Of a DNA stretch of 6,792 bases, positions 1-5,388 are shown one piece after another (the first letter of the stretch is position 1; each line of letters begins with the position of its first letter). The stretch lies in assembly GCA_910579115.1 (NCBI GenBank), contig CAJTSO010000007.1, positions 22,074-28,865 of the forward strand, read 5' to 3'. The translations under genes and the position numbers were made by a program. Source of the stretch: an uncultured Selenomonadaceae bacterium (GTDB lineage Bacteria; Bacillota; Negativicutes; Selenomonadales; Selenomonadaceae). The notes beneath the pieces were generated by a model. It did no database searches and had not been told where the DNA came from. It saw only the letters and a program-made list of their open reading frames with translations.

Positions 1-369
1 AAAGAGCTGGCTTTAACTGGGGCTGACACCGGGAAAATTTCCACCGTTAATAACCTTGCCCTCCTGGATGAGGCGGGAGAAAAGCATTCCCTCCGCCTGG
101 ACCAGTACGGACGCTCCCATATCTTTTTCGCCAGGGACCTCTGCCTTTACGAATACCTGCCGGAGCTGACAGGCATAGCCTCCTTCCGCATCGAAGGCTC
201 CTTCTATGAGCCGGGTATTCTGGGCAGGATTACCGGACTGTACCGCCGGGCCTTAAATTCCCTGGCCCACGGCCGGACTGAATTGGACTTCGATACCTTG
301 AGGGCTCTGGAAAAGGAAAGTCCCCGCCCCTTCGGCCCGGGAGCCTTCGCCTTCAATACTTCAAAGTGA
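1..369 (+). CDS. Peptidase U32 family protein, C-terminal part (5' end outside window)
   Basis: The reading frame is open from base 1 to the TGA at 367-369 and gives the last 122 residues of a protein whose start lies upstream of the window. Fragment residues 43-56 (ARDLCLYEYLPEL region) followed by SFRIEGSFYEPG (61-72) and a YRRAL helix (81-85) match the conserved C-terminal half of peptidase U32 proteins, where the usual form is a DLC...LPEL segment, a K/R-IEG motif and a YR.A helix. The tail RPFGPGAF (109-116) resembles the short R-F-x-x-G end of the single-domain type. Family members were first described as collagenase-like proteases, but several characterised ones act in tRNA or rRNA hydroxylation or ubiquinone synthesis, so the substrate here is unknown. 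The catalytic or cofactor residues are not in the window. The downstream aminotransferase starts 15 bases after the stop, so the two genes are probably co-transcribed. Confidence 0.85.
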   Translation, partial: KELALTGADTGKISTVNNLALLDEAGEKHSLRLDQYGRSHIFFARDLCLYEYLPELTGIASFRIEGSFYEPGILGRITGLYRRALNSLAHGRTELDFDTLRALEKESPRPFGPGAFAFNTSK

Positions 370-370
370 G

Positions 371-377
371 AAAGGAG
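371..377 (+). promoter_or_regulatory. Ribosome binding site of the aminotransferase gene
   Basis: AAAGGAG lies 7 bases before ATG 385, a strong and well-spaced Shine-Dalgarno sequence. It begins two bases after the stop of the U32 gene, which supports co-transcription and fixes the start of the aminotransferase. Confidence 0.85.
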
Positions 378-384
378 TACCCTA

Positions 385-1677
385 ATGTCTTCCTACCTGG
401 GCCCCGACGCCATTATCGCCAAAAAACAAGCCTACATAATGCCCTGCCTGGGTCACTTTTACGAACGGCCCCCTCAATTCGTCCGAGGTGAAATGCAATA
501 CCTCTACGACCATCAGGGAAAAAAATACCTGGACTGCTTTGCCGGGGTATCCGTCATCAACTGCGGCCACTGCAACCCGGAAATAACGGCAAAAATCTGC
601 CAGCAGGTAAATACCCTCCAGCACGTCTGCAATATTTATCTGACAGAAAATTTTGTCAATCTGGCTGAGCGCCTGGCCAAAATCACTCCCGGCTCTCTTT
701 GCAAATCATTTTTCTGCTCCACCGGCTCCGAGGCCAACGAAGGGGCGCTGCTGCTGGCCGTTCTTTACAGAAAAAGCAGCGAATACATCGCCCTCCGGGG
801 CGGGCTTCACGGCCGCACGAAGCTGGGCATGAGCGTCACGGGCATCGGCATGTGGCGGACCGACCCAAATCCCGTGGGCGGCGTGCATTTCGCCCCCAAC
901 CCCTACTGCTACCGCTGCCCCCTGAAAAAGCAATTCCCCCAATGCGACCTGGCCTGCGCCGATGAAGTGGAGACCATAATCAAGACCGCTACCTCGGGAC
1001 GGCCCGCCGCCCTGATCGCCGAAGCCATCCAGGGCAATGCCGGTATCGTAACGCCCCCCGCCGGATATTTTAAGCGCCTGAAGGAAATATTGGACGCTTA
1101 CGGAGCCCTGCTCATCATCGACGAAGTGCAGACGGGCTTTGCCCGCACGGGAAAAATGTTCGCCATCGAAAATTACGGCGTCGCTCCCCAGATAATGACC
1201 ATGGCCAAGGCCCTGGGCAACGGCACCCCCATAAGCGCCTTTATCGCCGAAAAGGAAATCGCCGACATCTACGTAAAGCCCGGGGCTTCCACCCTGGGGG
1301 GCAACCCCGTGTCCAGCGCCGCCGCCCTGGCCGTCCTGGACTATATAGAAAGAGAGCGGCTGGCCGAAAAGGCCAGGGAGCGGGGAGAGCAGCTGGTCAA
1401 AGGTCTTGAAGAAATCAGCAAGCGCCACCCGGTCATCGGCGACATCCGCGGCCTGGGCCTGATGATCGGCGCGGAATTTGTCCGCCCGGGCAAAATACCC
1501 GCCGATAAGGAATTGGATATAACCCTGGAAAAAATGAAGGATCGGGGCTTTATCATCGGCAAAAACGGCCTCTACAGAAACGTGATGGCCTTTCAGCCGC
1601 CGCTGGTCATCAGCACCGGCGATATAAACAACCTCCTGAACAGCCTGGAGGACGTCCTGAAGGAAGAAAACCTGTAG
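385..1677 (+). CDS. Class III (GABA/AGXT2-like) PLP-dependent aminotransferase
   Basis: The 430-residue product is a full-length fold-type I, class III aminotransferase, expected to be cytosolic and to move an amino group between an amine or amino acid and an oxo acid using pyridoxal phosphate. Visible signatures are STGSEANE (112-119, cofactor phosphate loop), GGLHGRT (139-145), AEAIQGNAG (212-220), DEVQTGF (246-252, with the Asp that contacts the pyridine nitrogen), MAKALGNG (273-280, with K275 the likely Schiff-base lysine) and TLGGNP (303-308). The overall look, including the CYRCP...C...C segment at 175-191, is nearest to the bacterial AGXT2/4-aminobutyrate-type group often annotated as aspartate aminotransferase family protein. 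The Arg commonly found before the late PPL motif is absent (VMAFQPPL, 400-407), so the substrate cannot be read from sequence. The start is fixed by AAAGGAG 7 bases upstream. It follows a U32 peptidase gene by 15 bases and is followed by a terminator at 1795-1825. Confidence 0.93.
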   Translation: MSSYLGPDAIIAKKQAYIMPCLGHFYERPPQFVRGEMQYLYDHQGKKYLDCFAGVSVINCGHCNPEITAKICQQVNTLQHVCNIYLTENFVNLAERLAKITPGSLCKSFFCSTGSEANEGALLLAVLYRKSSEYIALRGGLHGRTKLGMSVTGIGMWRTDPNPVGGVHFAPNPYCYRCPLKKQFPQCDLACADEVETIIKTATSGRPAALIAEAIQGNAGIVTPPAGYFKRLKEILDAYGALLIIDEVQTGFARTGKMFAIENYGVAPQIMTMAKALGNGTPISAFIAEKEIADIYVKPGASTLGGNPVSSAAALAVLDYIERERLAEKARERGEQLVKGLEEISKRHPVIGDIRGLGLMIGAEFVRPGKIPADKELDITLEKMKDRGFIIGKNGLYRNVMAFQPPLVISTGDINNLLNSLEDVLKEENL

Positions 1678-1794
1678 CCTGACCCAATCTTCAAATCAGA
1701 TTCGATTCCCAGGCGCTTCTTCTCTGCTCATGAAGAAAAACCCTAAATTGCAAGGGCAAATTGAACAAATACAAAATCTCATTTAATTTATATT

Positions 1795-1825
1795 AAAAGG
1801 GAGGCGGGTTCACCGTCTCTTTTTT
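1795..1825 (+). terminator. Rho-independent terminator of the U32-aminotransferase operon
   Basis: Bases 1795-1807 can pair with 1813-1825 as a 13-bp stem around the loop GTTCA; three pairs are G-U wobbles and the 3' arm ends in a six-T run (1820-1825). On the opposite strand those wobbles become A-C mismatches, so the structure works in the + direction. It lies 117 bases after the aminotransferase stop and before the dnaA promoter, isolating dnaA from upstream transcription. Confidence 0.8.
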
Positions 1826-1861
1826 GTATCCGGCATTTATTTGCGGGATCAACAGTATAAA

Positions 1862-1890
1862 TTGAAAATTTTTAACCTTTATGCTATATT
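1862..1890 (+). promoter_or_regulatory. Probable sigma-A promoter of dnaA with extended -10
   Basis: A -35 box TTGAAA (1862-1867) and a -10 box TATATT (1885-1890) are separated by exactly 17 bases, and TG sits one base before the -10 (1882-1883), as in extended -10 promoters. Transcription would begin near 1897, giving a dnaA leader of about 145 bases. This is the best promoter match I found upstream of dnaA, just after the terminator. The DnaA boxes at 1989-2020 lie inside the leader, downstream of the start site, so DnaA could act there as a roadblock-type autorepressor (inference). Confidence 0.7.
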
Positions 1891-1988
1891 ATAAGATGGT
1901 TAATAGGCTTCTGATGATTTCTTATATTTACAAATTTCTGACTAAAATACATGATTGGACCAAAATCCTTCGATTATTTTACAAAGAC

Positions 1989-2020
1989 TTTTGCACAATT
2001 GTTGATAAGTATGTGGAAAA
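1989..2020. promoter_or_regulatory. DnaA-box cluster upstream of dnaA (three 8/9 boxes)
   Basis: Three 9-mers differ from the DnaA box TTATNCACA at one position each: TTTTGCACA at 1989-1997 (+), TTATCAACA read on the minus strand at 2000-2008, and TTTTCCACA on the minus strand at 2012-2020. They end just before the dnaA ribosome site. Together with the boxes after dnaA they give the two-sided arrangement known for the bipartite origin of Bacillus subtilis, where the upstream cluster also autoregulates dnaA. Binding is inferred, not shown. Confidence 0.65.
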
Positions 2021-2041
2021 CTCCTTGAAAGGGGAAATTTT

Positions 2042-3559
2042 ATGTTTGACATGAGTCCTGAAAATACCTGGAAACAGGTAATGGATCTCCTGAAAGAAAA
2101 CCCTGCTACCGAACCGGCAGTAGATCCCTGGCTCGCTCCCCTGATGCCGGTTTCCCTGTCTGAGGCAAGCTTCATACTGGCTGCCCAGACCGATATCGCC
2201 AGAAATTTCATAACGACCCGTTACATAAGCCACATATCCAATGCCGCCAGGCAGATTTTGGGCCACGATGTATCAATCGATATAATTTCCATGAAGGAAA
2301 TGCCGGAAATTTCCTCCGAAGGCCCGCCTTCCCGGCCTGAGACACCGGACGAAGCTGCTCCGGCTGCAAGACCGGTCTCTCCGGCGCCTCTGGAGACGGT
2401 AAGTGTCTACATCGATGAAAAGACCGGGCAGGGGGCATTATTTAATTCCGGGGAAACCGCCGGAGAAAAACCAGCTCCCGCCGCAAATGTCCCGGAGGAT
2501 TTTTCTCCCCTGACCATCATCGGCTCGGGAGACAGGTCCTCCCTTCTTCAAAACTATACCTTCGACACCTTCGTAACCGGCAGTAACAACCGCTTCGCCC
2601 ATGCCGCCGCAAAGGCGGTGGCCGAATCACCGGGCATGGCCTATAATCCTTTCTTTATCTACGGTGGCGTGGGACTGGGCAAGACCCATCTGATGCACGC
2701 TATCGGCAACCAGATCCTCGATAATTATCCCAATATGCGGGTACTTTATATCACCAGCGAAAAATTTACCAACGAATTTATCGACTCCATTCAGGAGGGC
2801 CGCCCGGATAAGTTCCGCCAGCGGTACAGAAGTATCGATGCCCTTTTGGTGGACGATATCCAGTTCCTCCACAACAAGGAGCGTACCCAGGAGGAATTTT
2901 TCCATACATTCAACGCTCTCCGTCAGGAAAACAAGCAGATCATTCTTTCCAGCGACCGGAAGCCCAGCGAGCTGAAAACCCTTGAGGACAGGCTCCGCTC
3001 CCGGTTTGAATGGGGACTTATCACCGACATTACCGCCCCCGATCTGGAAACCCGGATCGCGATCCTTCAAAAGAAGGCCTTACTGGATCATATCAGCGTG
3101 CCTGATGATGTTCTCGTATTCATTGCCACCCGTATCGATAAAAACATCCGTGAGCTGGAAGGCGCCCTTACCCGGGTGGTGGCCTACTCCTCCATAAACC
3201 GGGAGCAGATCACCACAAATATCGCCCAGCAGGCGATGAACGACCTCTATGATAAACCGGAACGTCCCAGCGTCACCATTGAGCTCATTCAGGAAATAGT
3301 CTGCCGCTACTACAAGGTATCCAAGGAAGACCTTTTGGGAAAGAGCCGCAGCCGGAATATCGTCATTCCCCGGCAGGTGGCCATCTATCTCTGCAAGGAG
3401 CTTACCGACACCAGCCTCCAACAGATAGGCAATTACTTTGGAGGCAAGGACCATACCACAGTAATGCACTCCTTCAACAAAATCCGCGACAATCGCCATA
3501 AGAAGGAAGATCTGGATAAATCAATTATCGAGCTGATCAGTCAGATTCAAAAGATGTGA
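2042..3559 (+). CDS. dnaA: Chromosomal replication initiator protein DnaA
   Basis: DnaA is the AAA+ ATPase that binds DnaA boxes, forms a helical oligomer and melts the origin, then helps load the replicative helicase; it also regulates transcription, including its own. The 505-residue product has all four domains: domain I (about 1-85), a Pro/Ala/Glu-rich linker domain II (about 90-165), the AAA+ domain III and the DNA-binding domain IV (about 405-505). Visible motifs are Walker A GGVGLGKTH (208-216, K214), Walker B LLVDDIQF (268-275), sensor I near LSSDRKP (302-308), the LRSRF arginine-finger segment (318-322), sensor II NIRELEGALTR (368-378) and the DnaA signature GGKDHTTVMHS (467-477). 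ATG 2042 is preceded by AAAGGGG with 7 bases of spacing; ATG 2051 would be a less well placed alternative. At 505 residues it is somewhat longer than the common ~450, mainly through domain II. Domain I is recognisable but divergent. dnaN follows across the origin. Confidence 0.98.
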   Translation: MFDMSPENTWKQVMDLLKENPATEPAVDPWLAPLMPVSLSEASFILAAQTDIARNFITTRYISHISNAARQILGHDVSIDIISMKEMPEISSEGPPSRPETPDEAAPAARPVSPAPLETVSVYIDEKTGQGALFNSGETAGEKPAPAANVPEDFSPLTIIGSGDRSSLLQNYTFDTFVTGSNNRFAHAAAKAVAESPGMAYNPFFIYGGVGLGKTHLMHAIGNQILDNYPNMRVLYITSEKFTNEFIDSIQEGRPDKFRQRYRSIDALLVDDIQFLHNKERTQEEFFHTFNALRQENKQIILSSDRKPSELKTLEDRLRSRFEWGLITDITAPDLETRIAILQKKALLDHISVPDDVLVFIATRIDKNIRELEGALTRVVAYSSINREQITTNIAQQAMNDLYDKPERPSVTIELIQEIVCRYYKVSKEDLLGKSRSRNIVIPRQVAIYLCKELTDTSLQQIGNYFGGKDHTTVMHSFNKIRDNRHKKEDLDKSIIELISQIQKM

Positions 3560-3682
3560 ATTTGATTAAAAAAGTAATAATTAAGCCCTGTATTTTTACG
3601 TATAAGAAATTTCGTTATCTGATAAGGCAATTTTGTTTCCTCAAATGTGAATCCCCAGAAATACATTCCCTAAGGGAACTGT

Positions 3683-3691
3683 TTATCCACG
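3683..3691 (+). promoter_or_regulatory. DnaA box in left palindrome arm (8/9)
   Basis: TTATCCACG differs from the strong DnaA box TTATCCACA only at the last base. It is the mirror partner of the box at 3747-3755, both being inside the paired arms of the long palindrome. Confidence 0.7.
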
Positions 3692-3746
3692 CCGGTACTT
3701 AACGATTGACAAGGCCTCGGCCGCAGTCAGAGTTTATGTACCGTTG

Positions 3747-3755
3747 CGTGGATAA
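3747..3755 (-). promoter_or_regulatory. DnaA box in right palindrome arm (8/9)
   Basis: Read on the minus strand this is TTATCCACG, identical to the box at 3683-3691 and in inverted orientation, 64 bases away start to start. Confidence 0.7.
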
Positions 3756-3850
3756 TCAAATGAGAATGTGTTCCCGTGGGAATGTATTTCTGGGTAATCT
3801 TGAATGAAATTGATATATTTATTATTTTCTAAAAAAGTCACCAATTTCAT

Positions 3851-3961
3851 CGTGTAAAACCTGTAGACAACCGGTGGATCAGCTGTGAACAGTTTTTCAC
3901 CTGTCCGGTTCCAGGTGGATATGTGGATAAAATGTGAATTATAATCCACCGTATTTCCACA
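3851..3961. promoter_or_regulatory. Dense DnaA-box array of oriC, partly in 11-base phase
   Basis: The core is a perfect TTATCCACA on the minus strand at 3922-3930, with an 8/9 box TAATTCACA at 3933-3941 (minus). Around them are boxes matching about 7/9: minus strand at 3851, 3862, 3873, 3884 and 3914, plus strand TTTTTCACC at 3893, TAATCCACC at 3942 and ATTTCCACA at 3953. The minus-strand series 3851-3862-3873-3884 and the pairs 3922-3933 and 3942-3953 all have starts exactly 11 bases apart. Individual 7/9 sites are weak evidence alone; the density and spacing carry the call. Confidence 0.7.
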
Positions 3962-3995
3962 CCGCTTTTGGGTGATATCACTGGTTCTAATAGCC

Positions 3996-4012
3996 TTTTC
4001 CACTTTTCAACT
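3996..4012 (+). promoter_or_regulatory. Tandem weak DnaA boxes at the unwinding region
   Basis: TTTTCCACT (3996-4004) and TTTTCAACT (4004-4012) are two near-copies with an 8-base period, in the same direction as the DnaA-trios. They score only 7/9 and 6/9 against TTATCCACA. They sit where the last two tandem boxes of the B. subtilis unwinding module sit, four bases before the first trio. Confidence 0.55.
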
Positions 4013-4016
4013 GTCC

Positions 4017-4040
4017 CTACTACTAAGAATACTATCTATC
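4017..4040 (+). promoter_or_regulatory. DnaA-trio tract
   Basis: In one trinucleotide register the tract reads CTA CTA CTA AGA ATA CTA TCT ATC, so the complementary strand carries repeated 3'-GAT-5' units. This is the DnaA-trio motif that the DnaA oligomer contacts on single-stranded DNA during origin opening. Three perfect trios come first, spaced from the preceding box by GTCC, then degenerate ones, then AT-rich DNA. Confidence 0.75.
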
Positions 4041-4070
4041 TTTATAAAATATATAAATTCCAAATAAAAA
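4041..4070. other. AT-rich DNA unwinding element (DUE)
   Basis: This 30-base stretch is almost entirely A and T (TTTATAAAATATATAAATT, then AAATAAAAA after two C), directly downstream of the DnaA-trios and ending at the dnaN ribosome site. Its place and composition fit the site of first strand opening. Any dnaN promoter in this segment would overlap it; I saw no convincing -35/-10 pair. Confidence 0.7.
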
Positions 4071-4071
4071 C

Positions 4072-4088
4072 GGAGTGTGGAAAAAATG
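4072..4088 (+). promoter_or_regulatory. dnaN ribosome binding site and start, overlapped by a DnaA-like box
   Basis: GGAG (4072-4075) lies 10 bases before ATG 4086, but only one base before GTG 4077, so ATG 4086 is the usable start. Bases 4076-4084 read TTTTCCACA on the minus strand, an 8/9 DnaA box occupying the spacer between ribosome site and start codon. Confidence 0.7.
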
Positions 4089-5222
4089 AAATTTACCTGC
4101 GAAAGGCAAGAGCTGATGGAAGCGCTTTCCGTAGCGATTAAAGCCGTATCTTCTTCACCTAACTCCCCTATATTATCAGGTATCCAAATCAATGCCATTC
4201 CCGATGAGGACGGGATTACCGGGGAAATAGAGCTCCGCGGGACGAACAATGAACTCTATATAGTGACCAGGGCCAGGGCAGTAGTAGAAGAAGGGGGGAG
4301 CATAATCCTCTCGGCCAGATATCTTTATGATTTCTGCCGAAATTTCCGTGGCATCGATATTATTTTCCAGGAGGATAGGGGACGAAATATGGTAAATATT
4401 TCCTCCGGAGATGCAAAATGTGACCTGCTGACAATGACGGGAGAATTTCCTGAACCAAAGCAGCACCAGGCAGCGGCAACCTTTACCGCCGCTTCTGGCA
4501 GCTTCAAAAAGCTCATTTCCGAGGTATGTTTCGCTGCCGCCCAGGAGAATGAAATCAGCGGCAAGGCGATTTTTACCGGCTGCCTTCTCGACCTGGACGA
4601 CACGGATATAAATCTCGTGGCCACCAATACCCACCGCCTGGCCATCGCCAGCGGCAAGGTAGAAGGTGATGGGGCAAAGGCCCAGACAATCGTCCCTTCC
4701 AGGATACTGGCGGAAATCGGCCGCATTATGCCGGATACCGACGCTACTATCACCGTGGATATTTCCCGGGAGACCGTTGTCTTTTCCTTTGAAAATATGA
4801 TGATTGCCACCTCGGTTATTGAAGGTGTTTTCCCGGATTACCGGCGGGTCATCCCCCAGGAGCTTCCCATCAGAGCGACCATCAACCGGAGCCTTTTTCA
4901 GCAGGCGGTTACCAGAGCCTCCATCATCGCCAAGAGCTCCAATATTGCCTTCGTGGTAAAGCTGGCTTTCAGCCAGGGTATTGTCGTGGTAAGCGCTAAC
5001 AGCCAGGCTATCGGCTTTGCGGAGGATAAAATCGAGGCCGCCATTGAAGGGGGAGATCTGACGATCGCGTTCAATCCTGATTATCTGGCAGATGCCATGA
5101 AGGTTATGAACGGGGATGAAGTTATTATCGATATGTCCGCTTCCCTGAAACCGGCCATCATCCGGGAGCCGGAAAACGATAGTTTCCGCTGCGTAATTAC
5201 CCCTGTAAGGACAAAGAACTGA
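4086..5222 (+). CDS. dnaN: DNA polymerase III beta subunit (sliding clamp)
   Basis: DnaN forms the dimeric ring that encircles DNA and tethers the replicative polymerase and many repair proteins. The product is 378 residues from ATG 4086, normal for the family (about 365-380), and spans the three clamp domains. It begins MKFTCERQELMEAL...VSSSPNSPILSG, the standard clamp N-terminus; the domain II signature GCLLDLDD...LVATNTHRLAIA corresponds to the usual G.LL...LVATDGHRLA; the C-terminus CVITPVRTKN matches the usual ...LPVR ending that contributes to the partner-binding pocket. The frame is also open from GTG 4077, which would add three residues (MEK) before the canonical N-terminus, but that codon is too close to the GGAG ribosome site. 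The gene begins right after the origin unwinding element; recF follows after a 189-base gap rather than after rlbA/yaaA. I found no clear promoter of its own, so transcription may come through oriC from dnaA. Confidence 0.97.
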   Translation: MKFTCERQELMEALSVAIKAVSSSPNSPILSGIQINAIPDEDGITGEIELRGTNNELYIVTRARAVVEEGGSIILSARYLYDFCRNFRGIDIIFQEDRGRNMVNISSGDAKCDLLTMTGEFPEPKQHQAAATFTAASGSFKKLISEVCFAAAQENEISGKAIFTGCLLDLDDTDINLVATNTHRLAIASGKVEGDGAKAQTIVPSRILAEIGRIMPDTDATITVDISRETVVFSFENMMIATSVIEGVFPDYRRVIPQELPIRATINRSLFQQAVTRASIIAKSSNIAFVVKLAFSQGIVVVSANSQAIGFAEDKIEAAIEGGDLTIAFNPDYLADAMKVMNGDEVIIDMSASLKPAIIREPENDSFRCVITPVRTKN

Positions 5223-5237
5223 CAATTATAAGACTGA

Positions 5238-5379
5238 CCTCGTAAATAAATCTGCCGAAAACATGCTCTCGCTCTAAATTAACATAGCGGTGGTAAGCTC
5301 TGCCATCGTAAATGGTACTCGGCAATCGCCAACCAGCGATGCTGATTAACGGTTTTCTTACAGACTTTATTTACCGGGG
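5238..5379. repeat. Imperfect long inverted repeat in the dnaN-recF gap
   Basis: GTAAATAAATCTG (5242-5254) pairs with 5361-5374 with a single bulged base, and after a 2x3 internal loop GAAAAC (5257-5262) pairs with GTTTTC (5352-5357). Outside, CCTC (5238-5241) can pair with GGGG (5376-5379) if C5375 is bulged and one G-U pair is allowed. Inside, 5286-5294 pairs with 5332-5340 at 7 of 9 positions, TGCC (5301-5304) with GGCA (5321-5324), or alternatively CCAT with ATGG (5303-5306, 5312-5315). There is no T-run, so it is not a standard terminator. It may be an RNA structure between the two genes or a small inserted palindromic element; no coding potential is seen. Confidence 0.7.
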
Positions 5380-5388
5380 AGATGCTTC

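Larger units (their letters stand above)
3654..3794. repeat. 141-base interrupted palindrome within oriC
   Basis: The outer arms are a perfect 17-bp inverted repeat, CCCAGAAATACATTCCC (3654-3670) against 3778-3794. Going inward, GGGAAC (3674-3679) pairs with GTTCCC (3770-3775), TTATCCACG (3683-3691) with its complement at 3747-3755, and CGGTAC (3693-3698) with GTACCG (3738-3743): 38 bp of pairing in all. The centre holds nested short repeats TGAC/GTCA around GGCC-TC-GGCC. Each outer arm also forms a local repeat, TTCCC-TAA-GGGAA (3666-3678) and TTCCC-GT-GGGAA (3771-3782). The flanking pentamers GAATC (3649-3653) and TAATC (3795-3799) nearly match, which could be a target duplication. It may be an origin element or an inserted palindromic element. 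Confidence 0.85.
3560..4085. other. Chromosomal replication origin oriC (dnaA-dnaN intergenic region)
   Basis: This 526-base gap has no plausible gene. It is bounded by dnaA and dnaN and holds at least one perfect DnaA box, two inverted 8/9 boxes, many 7/9 boxes, a DnaA-trio tract and an AT-rich unwinding element. In order: an AT-rich stretch with the small palindrome TTATCTGATAA (3615-3625); the long interrupted palindrome (3654-3794); an AT-rich spacer (about 3800-3838); the dense DnaA-box array (3851-3961); and the basal unwinding system (3996-4066). Position and contents match the unwinding half of Bacillota origins, so the call is firm even though the limits of the functional minimum are not visible. 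Confidence 0.93.

Noticed and set aside
1717..1737. TTCTTC/GAAGAA inverted repeat after the aminotransferase as terminator
   Set aside because: A weak AT-rich 6-bp stem with a 9-base loop and no T-run; the hairpin at 1795-1825 is far better.
1761..1789. TTGAAC-17-TAATTT as a promoter upstream of the dnaA promoter
   Set aside because: Poor hexamers, and its start site would fall in the terminator at 1795-1825.
3706..3740. Perfect -35-like TTGACA at 3706-3711 as a dnaN promoter
   Set aside because: No -10-like hexamer is found at 16-18 bases; the nearest candidate TATGTA is 23 bases away.
3800..3828. TTGAAT-17-TATTTT as a dnaN promoter
   Set aside because: Each hexamer matches only 4 of 6 and the segment is AT-rich enough to give such pairs by chance; possible but not supported.
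3734..4003. 89-codon minus-strand open frame within oriC
   Set aside because: It runs through DnaA boxes and the palindrome arm, and its product looks like no protein I know; best explained as chance.
4077..4085. GTG 4077 as start of dnaN, giving a 381-residue product
   Set aside because: The GGAG ribosome site ends one base before it, and the extra MEK precedes the canonical clamp N-terminus; ATG 4086 fits both spacing and family.
4176..5225. Long open frame on the minus strand opposite dnaN
   Set aside because: It is antisense to a certain gene, has no recognisable motif and mirrors codon bias of dnaN. The same applies to minus-strand frames at 706-1428, 2627-3070 and 3080-3499.
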